This document shows, one piece after another, positions 1 to 7,254 of a DNA stretch of 35,107 bases. The notes under the pieces were generated by a model. The model saw only the letters and a list, made by a program, of their open reading frames with translations, was not told where the DNA came from and ran no database searches. The stretch spans positions 1-35,107 of the forward strand of contig NZ_BDDT01000022.1 of assembly GCF_001661495.1 (NCBI RefSeq), given 5' to 3'. The stretch's first letter is position 1. Each line of letters starts with the position of its first letter. The translations under genes and the position numbers were made by a program. This DNA is from Pseudoalteromonas prydzensis (GTDB lineage Bacteria; Pseudomonadota; Gammaproteobacteria; Enterobacterales; Alteromonadaceae).

Positions 1-61
1 GACTCGAAACGAGCTTGATCGTGTGTGTTCATAGCAGTGAACTCCAATTAATCCTACCGGT

Positions 62-176
62 GTTGGTAGAGAGTTAATTAAACACGCGATCTGCTTTTTC
101 TGCCGCAAAGCGGCTTCGTTCAACAAAGTCATCAACGCGGACAAAAAACTTGTTGGCTGTTACAACGGCGTTATAG
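62..176 (+). repeat. attC-like integron cassette site, degenerate
   Basis: The 3' side ends in aacggcGTTATAG (GTTATAG at 170-176), which fits the attC core GTTRRRY, and is followed within 15 bp by a coding start as in cassettes. The 5' side carries TTAATTAAAC (74-83); the same ten bases recur at 661-670, just after CTATAAC (651-657), the exact complement of GTTATAG. A hairpin (CTACC 54-58 / GGTAG 65-69, flanked by AATTAA/TTAATT) adjoins it. The arms of this copy pair poorly, so it may be decayed or a hybrid. Confidence 0.4.
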
Positions 177-188
177 CGCAAGCCAGTA

Positions 189-656
189 TTGGAGTTTCGT
201 TTGAATAAAGAAGTTAAAAAAGAGATCCATCAAATTAGGGATATTTTGGCTAGTTTTGACAAATCAGACTTTGATAGCATGACTAGTTTTTATAACTCTT
301 CTGGCTTCCCAAGTGGTTGCTGTGGAGATACTACCGACTTACTCGGTTTGTATTTATTGCAGCATAAGGGTTTAGGTAGTGAATATGTCTGTGGAGTTGG
401 ACTAGGTGAAAATTCCAACCAATCCCATGCATGGTTGCATTGTAATGGTTATATCATTGATATTACGGCAGACCAATTCAATGAAGATGGTTATGAACTG
501 CCCTCTGTGATAATTGAAAAACAAAGTTCATTTCACGAATTGTTCCATGAAACTACAAGTCGCATTAGCAATATTAGTTACTTTAAAGATACGGGTATTC
601 CTGACGTATTATCAAAAGTATTGTCGGTAATGCACGCGTCGGAAGATGCGCTATAA
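189..656 (+). CDS. Predicted transglutaminase/papain-fold cysteine enzyme, probable gene cassette
   Basis: 155 aa of unknown function. The sequence shows a Cys-His-Asp order typical of transglutaminase-like and papain-fold enzymes: GCCGD (C44/C45) at a predicted helix start, SHAWL (H80) and IDITADQF (D91). This suggests a thiol hydrolase or transferase, but substrate and role cannot be read from it. There is no ATG; TTG at 189 or TTG at 201 would start it. The start lies about 13 bp after an attC-like core and the stop codon overlaps CTATAAC (651-657), the complement of that core, so this is probably an integron cassette gene carried as transposon cargo. No signal peptide or membrane segment is seen. 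The fold is moderately supported, the function is not. Confidence 0.6.
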   Translation: MEFRLNKEVKKEIHQIRDILASFDKSDFDSMTSFYNSSGFPSGCCGDTTDLLGLYLLQHKGLGSEYVCGVGLGENSNQSHAWLHCNGYIIDITADQFNEDGYELPSVIIEKQSSFHELFHETTSRISNISYFKDTGIPDVLSKVLSVMHASEDAL

Positions 657-670
657 CAAATTAATTAAAC
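651..670 (+). repeat. attC 5' half (cassette boundary remnant)
   Basis: CTATAAC followed by TTAATTAAAC, overlapping the stop codon of the upstream gene. CTATAAC is complementary to the GTTATAG core at 170-176, and TTAATTAAAC repeats 74-83. No matching 3' core follows before the next gene at 695, so this seems to be a truncated site. Confidence 0.35.
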
Positions 671-694
671 AATGAACGTAAAACAGGAGTACCA

Positions 695-1321
695 ATGATT
701 AAAACATATCATTTTTCCCCAAACACTCCTGTGTTGAGGGATATAGCTATAAATACACAGAGGGTGGCAGCTCATGACCCTGCTCAAACTCTACCGTGTA
801 TTGTATTTTGTGCATCGGTTCTCGAATCATTTATAAATGAATCCTGTGAATATAGGCGGTATTTAAGTTCTGAAGCTAGGAGCTGTTATACATTGAGAGA
901 TTATTCGTTTGAAATGTATAGGATGGTCGCTGAAAGAAAGCGATTACAGGATAAATACTTTTATGCGTTGAAGCTATTTTCCGATAATGAAGACTTTAAG
1001 TCACAATCTGTATTTGAATCATTTAAAATCCTTGTCGAGGTCAGAAATGCGATAGTGCACAATAAGCCCGAGGTCATGGTTACTGACGGTGCTGCATCTA
1101 AGCCAAATATTGATTTAAAGTCTTACCCTAAGTTTATTCGACAGCTAAAATCCAAACGCATTATCTCTGAAGTTGATGGGGCGACTAGTTGGGTTGACAT
1201 ATTGCAATCCGCAGAGTTGGCTGCTTGGTCAGTCAAAACTATGAATGACATGATTCAGTTATTTATGTCGGCTCTGGACGATGGTGAGTATAAAGAGTGT
1301 TTTGTTCGATACTACGGATGA
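695..1321 (+). CDS. HEPN-like protein of unknown function
   Basis: 208 aa, mostly helical by composition. Residues 117-122 read RNAIVH, the R-x4-H motif of HEPN-superfamily proteins, preceded by a helix with ASVLESFINE (about 40-49), as in MAE_28990/RiboL-PSP-type HEPN proteins. Many HEPN proteins are metal-independent RNases in toxin-antitoxin or phage-defence modules. Whether this one is an active RNase is unproved, and no partner antitoxin gene is adjacent. The ATG at 695 has a good ribosome site (acaggagt) eight bases upstream. It lies between a half attC site (651-670) and a VCR-like attC (1334-1450), so it is probably a cassette gene. Confidence 0.6.
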   Translation: MIKTYHFSPNTPVLRDIAINTQRVAAHDPAQTLPCIVFCASVLESFINESCEYRRYLSSEARSCYTLRDYSFEMYRMVAERKRLQDKYFYALKLFSDNEDFKSQSVFESFKILVEVRNAIVHNKPEVMVTDGAASKPNIDLKSYPKFIRQLKSKRIISEVDGATSWVDILQSAELAAWSVKTMNDMIQLFMSALDDGEYKECFVRYYG

Positions 1322-1333
1322 AAATTTAGTATA

Positions 1334-1450
1334 CTAGCATTTAAGAGTGATTCGCAACGCTCGGCGCTTTCGGTTTCAATTGGTTTAGTGATTACTGTGA
1401 AGTGTTTGAGTACGGTGGAAGCGTTGCTCACAACTTAATTGGGCGCTAGC
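1334..1450 (+). repeat. VCR-like attC site (integron cassette recombination site)
   Basis: About 117 bp that fold on themselves: CTAGC (1335-1339)/GCTAG (1445-1449), TTAAG (1341-1345)/CTTAA (1434-1438), GTGA (1347-1350)/TCAC (1428-1431) and GCAACGCT (1354-1361)/AGCGTTGC (1420-1427). The order of blocks, including gtttgag before the 3' arm, closely follows the Vibrio cholerae repeat as I remember it. The final core reads GCTAG rather than GTTAG, so cleavage by an integron integrase may be impaired. No integron integrase gene is in the window. Confidence 0.65.
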
Positions 1451-1853
1451 CCATAGAAACTTTTATACGAAACTCATCTAATACAGCTGACGGCCTAACT
1501 CATTTTTGTCCAGAAATGAGTTAGATCAATCTATTAGATCTAATTACATCGTGATTTAAATATTGACAGTTTGAATCTAGACTAATCCAAATTAGCCTAG
1601 CTGATTTCATTTTTTCACTCAATGTACCCCGTTAGCTTTTCACTGTCTTGGAGTACTTGGAAATGGAGAGTGACTTCATATTTACCAGCTTTCAATATGA
1701 AACTTACAAGGCATTTATCCCAATTTAGGAACTGAGTACAGTACTGTACTCATCGAATGCACAAGGAGGACACGTTGGCTCCATTAAGCTACACTTGTAT
1801 TTTCATATAATTTGAGCTTATTGCATAAGAAAGATGACGTTCTCCAATTAAAG
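1451..1853. other. Intergenic region with hairpin and an isolated ribosome site
   Basis: No credible gene over about 400 bp. It contains a 10-bp inverted repeat TAACTCATTT (1496-1505)/AAATGAGTTA (1514-1523), a perfect 20-bp palindrome (1733-1752), and a near-perfect Shine-Dalgarno AAGGAGGA (1763-1770) followed by TTG at 1775 and a frame that stops after 11 codons (1810). The last three look like the control region and first codons of a gene whose body has been lost. Confidence 0.45.
1733..1752. promoter_or_regulatory. Perfect 20-bp palindrome, probable orphan operator
   Basis: TGAGTACAGTACTGTACTCA is its own reverse complement and sits 10 bp before a strong Shine-Dalgarno sequence. This is the form of a homodimeric repressor site. 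No intact downstream gene exists, so the regulator and target are unknown. Confidence 0.4.
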
Positions 1854-2453
1854 TTAAAAGCAGCTTAATAAGTCTTTATTAAAGTTAATGCCACTCAGAT
1901 TGTTATCTGTAATTAATTTTTTAAAGTCATCAGTACAATAAACAGAAAGGCCTCCTTGCAATTTTGACTTAAAAAGTAACTTATCTTGTATATCATTAAT
2001 ATCAAAGACTAACGTTTTGAGACCATCCTCATAACCATCAAGGTATGCTTTTTCCGTCAATGTTAAGTCTTCAGATGCAAAATTGAGTGTGTTAAATAAG
2101 AACATTTCTTCACTGTCAGTTTTTAATGGAACGAACTCGCCACAATTTATGATCGCTTCATTAAGGCAATTATACGCCCGTCGATTAAGCACTAAGAAAC
2201 AGCCATATAGGTTTACATCATAATTTTGTTTTTTTGCTCGTGGTTCATGCTTACACACAAACCCATGCTCAGAGAGTTCAAGTAACGTTTTTTTCCCTCT
2301 TGGAATATCATCCATAACGACTTCAAGTATTTCATCAAACGACTGGCCAGTCTTATCAATAATTTGATTTGTCATCTCGACAATATCGAGGTCAATTACA
2401 TCACATGTTTCTGTGGGTTTTCTCAGTAAGTATGTATTCATATACCTTTCCAT
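1854..2453 (-). CDS. Putative immunity protein (Imm11/DUF1629-like) for the adjacent AHH nuclease
   Basis: 199 aa, acidic, with no signal peptide or membrane segment, so presumably cytosolic. The C-terminal part (about residues 167-190, with YCTDDFKK and LSGINF) resembles the closing strand-helix pattern of Imm11/DUF1629-type immunity proteins, in which a [ST]-[DE]-x-F-K segment is followed by GLxGxxF. The start codon overlaps the 3' end of the upstream AHH nuclease gene by 16 bp, the usual order and coupling of a toxin and its cognate immunity gene. The family match is by eye and weak; the pairing is better supported than the family name. An ATG at 2441 is an alternative start. Confidence 0.5.
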   Translation of the reverse strand: MERYMNTYLLRKPTETCDVIDLDIVEMTNQIIDKTGQSFDEILEVVMDDIPRGKKTLLELSEHGFVCKHEPRAKKQNYDVNLYGCFLVLNRRAYNCLNEAIINCGEFVPLKTDSEEMFLFNTLNFASEDLTLTEKAYLDGYEDGLKTLVFDINDIQDKLLFKSKLQGGLSVYCTDDFKKLITDNNLSGINFNKDLLSCF

Positions 2454-3148
2454 AGTTCATCTTTCTCTTCGAAAATTTTGCTAGGTAACGTCCCTGTTTT
2501 AATCATTGTCTTCACATTGCGTAGTTTATTAACAAACAACCCTTTGTCTTTTGTCATGCTTCCACCTAAGCTTTCACCAATCCATGTTTCGTAATTATAC
2601 CTATGCAACTTTCGGTGTGGAGGTGATTCTTTAGTGGCCCAGTCATGCTCTTTATGTCTCACAAAATTAATTAACCAAATACCATTATGAGGGTCGTTAA
2701 TACCAATACCGACCATATGCAAATTTAATCTTGCTCGTAATACAGCCTGTTTGTTATCACGCCCTGTACCAGGAATAATATGGTGTGCTTCATGATATTT
2801 CGTCGGTTTTGGTTCACTAACAGCAAAAAGAAATCGGGCTAAATTATTGGTGGTATTGCTTGAATGATGAGTTTCTTCAAGTAAAGCTTTGCGTGTCGAA
2901 TGGCTGCTACTAGCGCGATACGACTCAAGAGCAGACTGAGCAATCGATACAGATTCAATTCTCTTTTTTTCTATTTGTAAATGGTCATAATCTAAAGCTA
3001 GCTTTTTTAATTTTTCGGCGCTTGGATTTTTTTTGATGCTTTCATCGTGATAACTTTTAGCTTTGAGTTCAAAGTTATAAATTGCCATATCTAGCGGAGT
3101 TGGATTTGCAGGCCTATCTGGTTTTGGGTATTCCCTTAATGTAGTCAT
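2438..3148 (-). CDS. AHH-type predicted nuclease toxin
   Basis: 236 aa. The C-terminal half carries the AHH nuclease signature: EAHHIIPG (A121-H122-H123), then LNLHMVGIGINDPHNGIWL around 141-159 with conserved N, D and H, and further histidines in RHKEHDW (165 on) and LHRYNYETW. AHH domains are HNH-like (treble-clef) nucleases best known as the toxic tips of polymorphic toxins. The N-terminal half (1-100) is charged and helical, without PAAR, RHS repeats or signal peptide, so no secretion route is visible. It could be a free-standing effector or a displaced toxin tip. It is followed by an overlapping probable immunity gene. Nuclease assignment is good; the delivery mode is open. Confidence 0.7.
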   Translation of the reverse strand: MTTLREYPKPDRPANPTPLDMAIYNFELKAKSYHDESIKKNPSAEKLKKLALDYDHLQIEKKRIESVSIAQSALESYRASSSHSTRKALLEETHHSSNTTNNLARFLFAVSEPKPTKYHEAHHIIPGTGRDNKQAVLRARLNLHMVGIGINDPHNGIWLINFVRHKEHDWATKESPPHRKLHRYNYETWIGESLGGSMTKDKGLFVNKLRNVKTMIKTGTLPSKIFEEKDELWKGI

Positions 3149-3357
3149 TACTTAATATATTCCTTTATTAATGTGACCCCAAATTAGTGCATACTCATGG
3201 CAAATGCAAGAAATTCGGCTTTAAAGCATCTGTTGCCGTTACTTATTATTATACTTTATAAGCCATACTACACGGTTAGGGTTATGAAGGATTTCAACTT
3301 TACAACTATCCTTTATTGAAATATTTTGGCGTATCGGCTCACAAAAGGAGATTACGT

Positions 3358-3741
3358 ATGCACACAGATAGTGATTCAACATCATTCACCAGTACAGGCT
3401 TTAAAACAGCATGCAACATTTTATCATTGTGGGAATGCAGTTCTGAGCAAGCTCAACGTATACTTAAGCTCTCAAAAACTTCTTATGATAAATTTAAGGC
3501 TGCTCCTGAGACTGTGAAGCTCAACAACGAGCAATTAGAACGTATTAGTTGTCTGCTCAATATTCACCACGCATTACGTTGCATGTTTAGCAACCCCGAA
3601 AATGTCAGGAAGTTTATGAAAATGAAAAACCATAATGACTTTTTTGCAGGTCGTTCACCACTAGAAGTGATTGAGCATGGAGAATTCCTAGAACTTAACG
3701 AAGTAGCGAAGCGCATTGATGCATTGCAAAATAACTTATGA
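3358..3741 (+). CDS. MbcA/ParS/Xre-type antitoxin (DUF2384-like), apparently orphan
   Basis: 127 aa from ATG 3358, chosen because AAAGGAG lies 9 bp upstream; an in-frame TTG at 3316 would add 14 residues without such a site. Residues 1-60 are an Xre-like helical DNA-binding region. The C-terminal region (NPENVRKFM, then FFAGRSPLEVI near 100-112) is the toxin-binding domain of Xre/MbcA/ParS antitoxins, whose usual partner is a RES-domain NAD+-consuming toxin. No RES gene lies on either side: a riboswitch and ion exchanger follow, and the divergent AHH nuclease gene precedes. It may therefore act as a lone regulator or antitoxin. Confidence 0.75.
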   Translation: MHTDSDSTSFTSTGFKTACNILSLWECSSEQAQRILKLSKTSYDKFKAAPETVKLNNEQLERISCLLNIHHALRCMFSNPENVRKFMKMKNHNDFFAGRSPLEVIEHGEFLELNEVAKRIDALQNNL

Positions 3742-3852
3742 TTTAAATGCTTTCAAATCGCCCCCGAAAGCAAACTAGTAGAGTAGAAATATTACGAAAC
3801 TAATTTAACTTTATGCTAGATTTTTAGGGTTTTATATATTACTTTGAACTGA

Positions 3853-4011
3853 ACTTAGGGGAGTAGTCTCTTGCGTATGCAGGGAAACAGTCAACAATCT
3901 CCGAGCACTCAATGCTCGTGGCTGTTTCAAGCTTAATTAGCTTTGACAAGACTTAAGGTAAATAATCATATCGGGCAGATGTGGTTGCTTACCTTTTGTA
4001 AAATTCTGCCC
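3853..4011 (+). promoter_or_regulatory. yybP-ykoY (Mn2+-sensing) riboswitch with expression platform
   Basis: The aptamer spans about 3853-3959. It has the hallmark ACTTAGGGGAGTAG (3853-3866), then AAACAGTCAACAATC (3885 on) pairing through AAACAG with CTGTTT (3922-3927), an intervening GAGCA/TGCTC hairpin (3903-3907/3913-3917), and TTGACAAGAC (3943-3952), the counterpart of the family's GACAUAC...GCAAGACC side. Order and bases match the yybP-ykoY class, which binds Mn2+. Downstream, AAGGTAA (3955-3961) can pair with TTACCTT (3989-3995) and GGGCAGA (3973-3979) with TCTGCCC (4005-4011). The two stems interlock, and the first uses bases of the aptamer's closing strand, so they probably form the switch. 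No U-run follows, which favours translational control. Confidence 0.8.
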
Positions 4012-4024
4012 TACGAGAGCCAAA

Positions 4025-4135
4025 ATGTTGCACGTCTTATCTAACTTTACAAACTACACTGAACACAATCGACTATTCATTAGTTCAAACACCAGATACT
4101 TTCTTGAGTCAGAGGGAGCAGCGCTATGCTATTAG
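4025..4135 (+). CDS. Leader ORF between riboswitch and exchanger gene
   Basis: 36 codons starting at ATG 4025, with GAGAG (4014-4018) a few bases upstream and directly adjoining the riboswitch stem TCTGCCC. It begins MLHVLSNFTN and ends after the exchanger's own start codon (4126), overlapping it by 10 bp in another frame. Translating ribosomes would pass over the exchanger's ribosome site (GAGGGAG, 4112-4118), so translational coupling is possible. No homology was recognised; it may be a regulatory leader rather than a functional peptide, or simply open by chance. Confidence 0.4.
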   Translation: MLHVLSNFTNYTEHNRLFISSNTRYFLESEGAALCY

Positions 4136-5094
4136 CATCTCTCGCAATTATCACAGGCTTTGCACTATTAGTATGGAGTGCTGATCGCTTTGTTGAAGGC
4201 GCTGCAGCTACAGCCCGTCATGTTGGTCTATCATCAATTTTAATTGGCATGGTAGTTGTGGGGTTCGGTACATCTGCACCTGAAATGGTTGTTTCAGCCA
4301 TGGCTGCAAGTGATGGGAACCCCGAACTAGCCTTGGGGAACGCACTCGGTTCAAATATTGTCAATATAAGTTTAATACTGGGTGTTACCGCTCTCATTGC
4401 CCCCATTGTAGTTCAATCAAATATAGTAAAAAAAGAACTACCAATCTTGGTCTCTACAGTGCTCCTGTGTGGTTATTTACTGTATGACGGAGCATTAACT
4501 TTCGTTGATGCATTGCTACTTTTAGGTAGCTTGCTGCTTTTTCTTATTTGGTCTGTGCATTCAGGTAGAAACAGTTCGGCAGATACATTAGAAAAAGAAT
4601 TTGATGATGAATTAAAAAGCCATTCCATGCCAATTTCAAAAGCAATTTTCTGGCTATTTGTAGGCTTAACACTGCTAATTATTAGTTCACGCATATTGGT
4701 TTGGGGTGCTGTTGAAATAGCAACTTCTCTGGGGGTCAGCGATTTAATTATTGGTTTAACGATTGTGGCATTAGGAACCTCTCTGCCAGAGCTGGCAGCG
4801 TGTATTTTGGCGGCTAAAAAAGGTGAGCACGACATTGCTATCGGTAATGTTGTTGGTTCTAATATTTTCAATATTCTGGCTGTTATTGGTATAGCGGGTG
4901 TAATAGAGCCAATTAATCACATTTCCTCAGAGGTCTTTAACAGAGATTGGGGAGTCATGCTTATACTTACCCTAATGTTATTGGTCATGGCTTATGGTTT
5001 TGGTCGCCAAGGGAAAATAAGCCGTCTAGAAGGTACGGTACTCTTTAGTGCTTATTTAGGCTATAACGCTTACCTGATTATGGGGATTATATAA
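4126..5094 (+). CDS. Inner-membrane cation/Ca2+ exchanger, CaCA superfamily (YrbG-like)
   Basis: 322 aa, the usual length of bacterial YrbG-type exchangers, with about ten hydrophobic segments. Two inverted repeats each carry the alpha-motif: GFGTSAPEMVVSAMAA followed by NALGSNIVNISLILG in the first half, and ALGTSLPELAACILAA followed by NVVGSNIFNILAVIG in the second. These acidic and small residues line the cation site. The two halves are joined by a charged loop (about 150-170). The family exchanges Ca2+ (or another divalent cation) for Na+ or H+. Because a Mn2+-type riboswitch precedes it, Mn2+ export is a reasonable inference here. A MscS gene follows 112 bp downstream on the same strand and may be co-transcribed. 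Confidence 0.9.
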   Translation: MLLASLAIITGFALLVWSADRFVEGAAATARHVGLSSILIGMVVVGFGTSAPEMVVSAMAASDGNPELALGNALGSNIVNISLILGVTALIAPIVVQSNIVKKELPILVSTVLLCGYLLYDGALTFVDALLLLGSLLLFLIWSVHSGRNSSADTLEKEFDDELKSHSMPISKAIFWLFVGLTLLIISSRILVWGAVEIATSLGVSDLIIGLTIVALGTSLPELAACILAAKKGEHDIAIGNVVGSNIFNILAVIGIAGVIEPINHISSEVFNRDWGVMLILTLMLLVMAYGFGRQGKISRLEGTVLFSAYLGYNAYLIMGII

Positions 5095-5206
5095 AATACT
5101 TTAGTAGTGCCTTAGAAAATAATAAATACCCTATGTACTGAGTCTGTAAGCACTTAATACAGTTCCAATATATTCGATTTCGAAATCATCATTTTAAGGA
5201 AAAGCA

Positions 5207-6037
5207 ATGCAAAGCATCATTACTTTTTTTTCTGAGCATCAATTGCAACTTATTGCGATAGCGAAGAATACAATACTTACTTTGTTCATTTTAATTGCCG
5301 CGAGTATCGGCTCAAAACTAATAAGGCGCGCAGTACGTAAAGGTGTCTATCGTTTAAGTAAGCAAGACGAAATAATCACTAAACTACTAACCACACTTTC
5401 TGGGTATATTATCTATCTTATTGCCCTCGTCATTATTCTTGACCTGTTTGGTGTCAATACAGCGAGCTTAGTTGCACTAGTGGGTGCTGCTGGTTTAGCG
5501 ATTGGCTTAGCTTTAAAAGACACTTTAAGCAATGTTGCCGCAGGTGTAATGCTATTGTTCCTTAAACCATTAAAAAAATCTGAGTTTGTAGAGGTATCAG
5601 GAAATTCAGGAAGCGTAACCGATTTAGGCTTATTTACGACAGAGCTAGAGACCGCAGATGGAATATTTATTTCACTGCCCAATAGTACTGTTTGGGCGAG
5701 TGCAATAAAAAACTTCAGTCGAAATGCAAAACGAAGAATGGATATTACGATTGGTATTTCTTATGGTGATTCAATTGAAGACGGCTTAGCCGCATTAAGA
5801 GAATTAGCTGCAGAAGAATCTCGAATAATAACAACCCCAGAGCCACAATATCTTGTCCATACCCTAGCAGATAGCTCAGTAAACTTGCAACTACGCGCGT
5901 GGGTCCCAACACCTGACTATTGGGATATTTACTGGAAAACACAGCGTAAAGTGAAAGAAAGAGTTGAAAGTAAAGGCATTACGATCCCATTCCCTCAACG
6001 AGATTTACATATTATTAGTTCAAATCAAAAAGAATAA
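5207..6037 (+). CDS. Small-conductance mechanosensitive channel, MscS family
   Basis: 276 aa, close to E. coli MscS (286 aa). It has an N-terminal membrane helix (about 13-37), a second (65-85), and the pore helix TM3 rich in Gly/Ala (VALVGAAGLAIGLALKD, followed by NVAAGVMLLFLKP). The beta-domain follows (SEFVEVSGNSGSVTDLGLF, then PNSTVWASAIKNFS) and then the alpha/beta C-terminal domain. It opens under membrane tension to release solutes during osmotic downshock. Start ATG 5207 has AAGGAAAAG seven bases upstream. It shares orientation with the exchanger gene and converges with tnsC. Such ion/osmotic genes are plausible fitness cargo of a marine transposon. Confidence 0.92.
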   Translation: MQSIITFFSEHQLQLIAIAKNTILTLFILIAASIGSKLIRRAVRKGVYRLSKQDEIITKLLTTLSGYIIYLIALVIILDLFGVNTASLVALVGAAGLAIGLALKDTLSNVAAGVMLLFLKPLKKSEFVEVSGNSGSVTDLGLFTTELETADGIFISLPNSTVWASAIKNFSRNAKRRMDITIGISYGDSIEDGLAALRELAAEESRIITTPEPQYLVHTLADSSVNLQLRAWVPTPDYWDIYWKTQRKVKERVESKGITIPFPQRDLHIISSNQKE

Positions 6038-6059
6038 TATGAAATAAGCAATTATGCAC

Positions 6060-6091
6060 ATCTGGTTGACTTGAACATAAATCAGCCAGAT
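6060..6091. terminator. Hairpin between convergent mscS and tnsC
   Basis: ATCTGGTTGA (6060-6069) pairs with TCAGCCAGAT (6082-6091) with one G-U pair and a 12-base loop. It lies between two convergent genes, where a bidirectional terminator is expected, but no U-run follows on either strand, so termination is unproved. The 146 bp beyond it up to the tnsC stop hold nothing convincing. Confidence 0.4.
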
Positions 6092-6237
6092 GGCGCAAAG
6101 AGTATAATTAGTCCAACTAATTAGGGAATTATCATTCGCCCCATAAAACTTTAGGTGGCATTATGATAAAAAGAACAAGCTCCAATTTACCCCAGTATTT
6201 GGGCATGAATTCATACAGCAAGGCTACAACATACAAA

Positions 6238-7254
6238 TTAACTGAGATTGTTCAAAAGCACTAATTCAAACCTTCGTCCTAACAATGCATTTTCTGGATC
6301 TAAGACATTAGGATTATATGATGAGCTTTTAATTACCTCATAAATTTTAATATCTTTAATGTCTTGTTTAAAAGGGTTTTTTAACTCCAATGAATCTTTG
6401 TCATTAAAAAAATCAAACTTGTCATAAGCTGCAATAAAATGTTTGTTTTCAAGATACTCATCGCAACTCAATGCTAATTTTAAAGCTTCTGATAGAAAAT
6501 GTTTTAGTGATCTATTTTCACCTCGACAAGCTGCAAAAAGCGCTATAGCGGTATGCCTACTTTCAAGCTTTGGCGGCTCATCAAATGGCATTTTCTTCGC
6601 TAATCCCATTAAATATTGACGAAAGTACTTACTATCATTTTTCAAGCTGAAGTACTCAAGCTTTCTTTTTCTAACTAACCGAGAAAACCATTGTGGTTCT
6701 TCAGCTATTTTTGCAGCCCAAGGCATACCGACCAGCACTATTGGCACTCTGGCTTCTTCACTAATAAACTTTAACCCATTTGCGATTTTTTGCCGTTCTT
6801 GTACACTTTTAAACTCTATTAACTCCTGAAACTCGTTAATGATGAGTAACTCAACTTGAGCTTTAATTAAGCTTTCTACAAGCTTTTTAGTAAGCTCTGT
6901 TTTGTAGCCTCGCTTTTTCATTTGGCTACTTCCGAATAGCTCCAGATCTGCCAGCATTTGGATTAAAGTTGCATCTAAGCCTTTACCTCTAGATATACGA
7001 CTTACCAATACTGGCATAGTATTTCGACTATAATTTTGAGTAGCTAAGACTCTTTTTTTATAATGATTAATGGTATGGCTTTTCCCAATTCCTGTATCGC
7101 CAATTAATAGCATGCACTGCTGGTCTGACTGAAATTTACGGTTTAATCTTAGTTCATCAAAGTCATTAAAAATTGTTTTTATTTGAGGGTGCATAACAAT
7201 ACAATCACTAAAGTTACGCAACTGTTCTATCTGTATCTCTGTTAAAGCACTCAT
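6238..7254 (-). CDS. tnsC: TnsC-like AAA+ transposition regulator
   Basis: 338 aa AAA+ ATPase. Walker A is GDTGIGKS (52-59), Walker B is LLIINE (136-141) followed by FQEL, and VLVGMPWA is sensor-like. TnsC/TniB proteins form ATP-bound filaments on the target DNA that link the target selector (TniQ/TnsD family) to the TnsA-TnsB transposase. At 338 aa it is much shorter than Tn7 TnsC (about 555 aa) and in the range of TnsC from CRISPR-associated (type I-F3) and other short-TnsC elements. Its ATG overlaps the tnsB stop by 4 bp. No tniQ follows; instead convergent cargo begins, so the target selector must be encoded elsewhere. Confidence 0.88.
   Translation of the reverse strand: MSALTEIQIEQLRNFSDCIVMHPQIKTIFNDFDELRLNRKFQSDQQCMLLIGDTGIGKSHTINHYKKRVLATQNYSRNTMPVLVSRISRGKGLDATLIQMLADLELFGSSQMKKRGYKTELTKKLVESLIKAQVELLIINEFQELIEFKSVQERQKIANGLKFISEEARVPIVLVGMPWAAKIAEEPQWFSRLVRKRKLEYFSLKNDSKYFRQYLMGLAKKMPFDEPPKLESRHTAIALFAACRGENRSLKHFLSEALKLALSCDEYLENKHFIAAYDKFDFFNDKDSLELKNPFKQDIKDIKIYEVIKSSSYNPNVLDPENALLGRRFELVLLNNLS

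Noticed and set aside
1733..1752. LexA (SOS) box.
   Set aside because: The palindrome does not have the CTGT-N8-ACAG spacing.
6163..6264. 33-codon plus-strand ORF overlapping the 3' end of tnsC, with GGTGG before its ATG.
   Set aside because: It overlaps tnsC antisense, has no recognisable sequence and is short enough to arise by chance.
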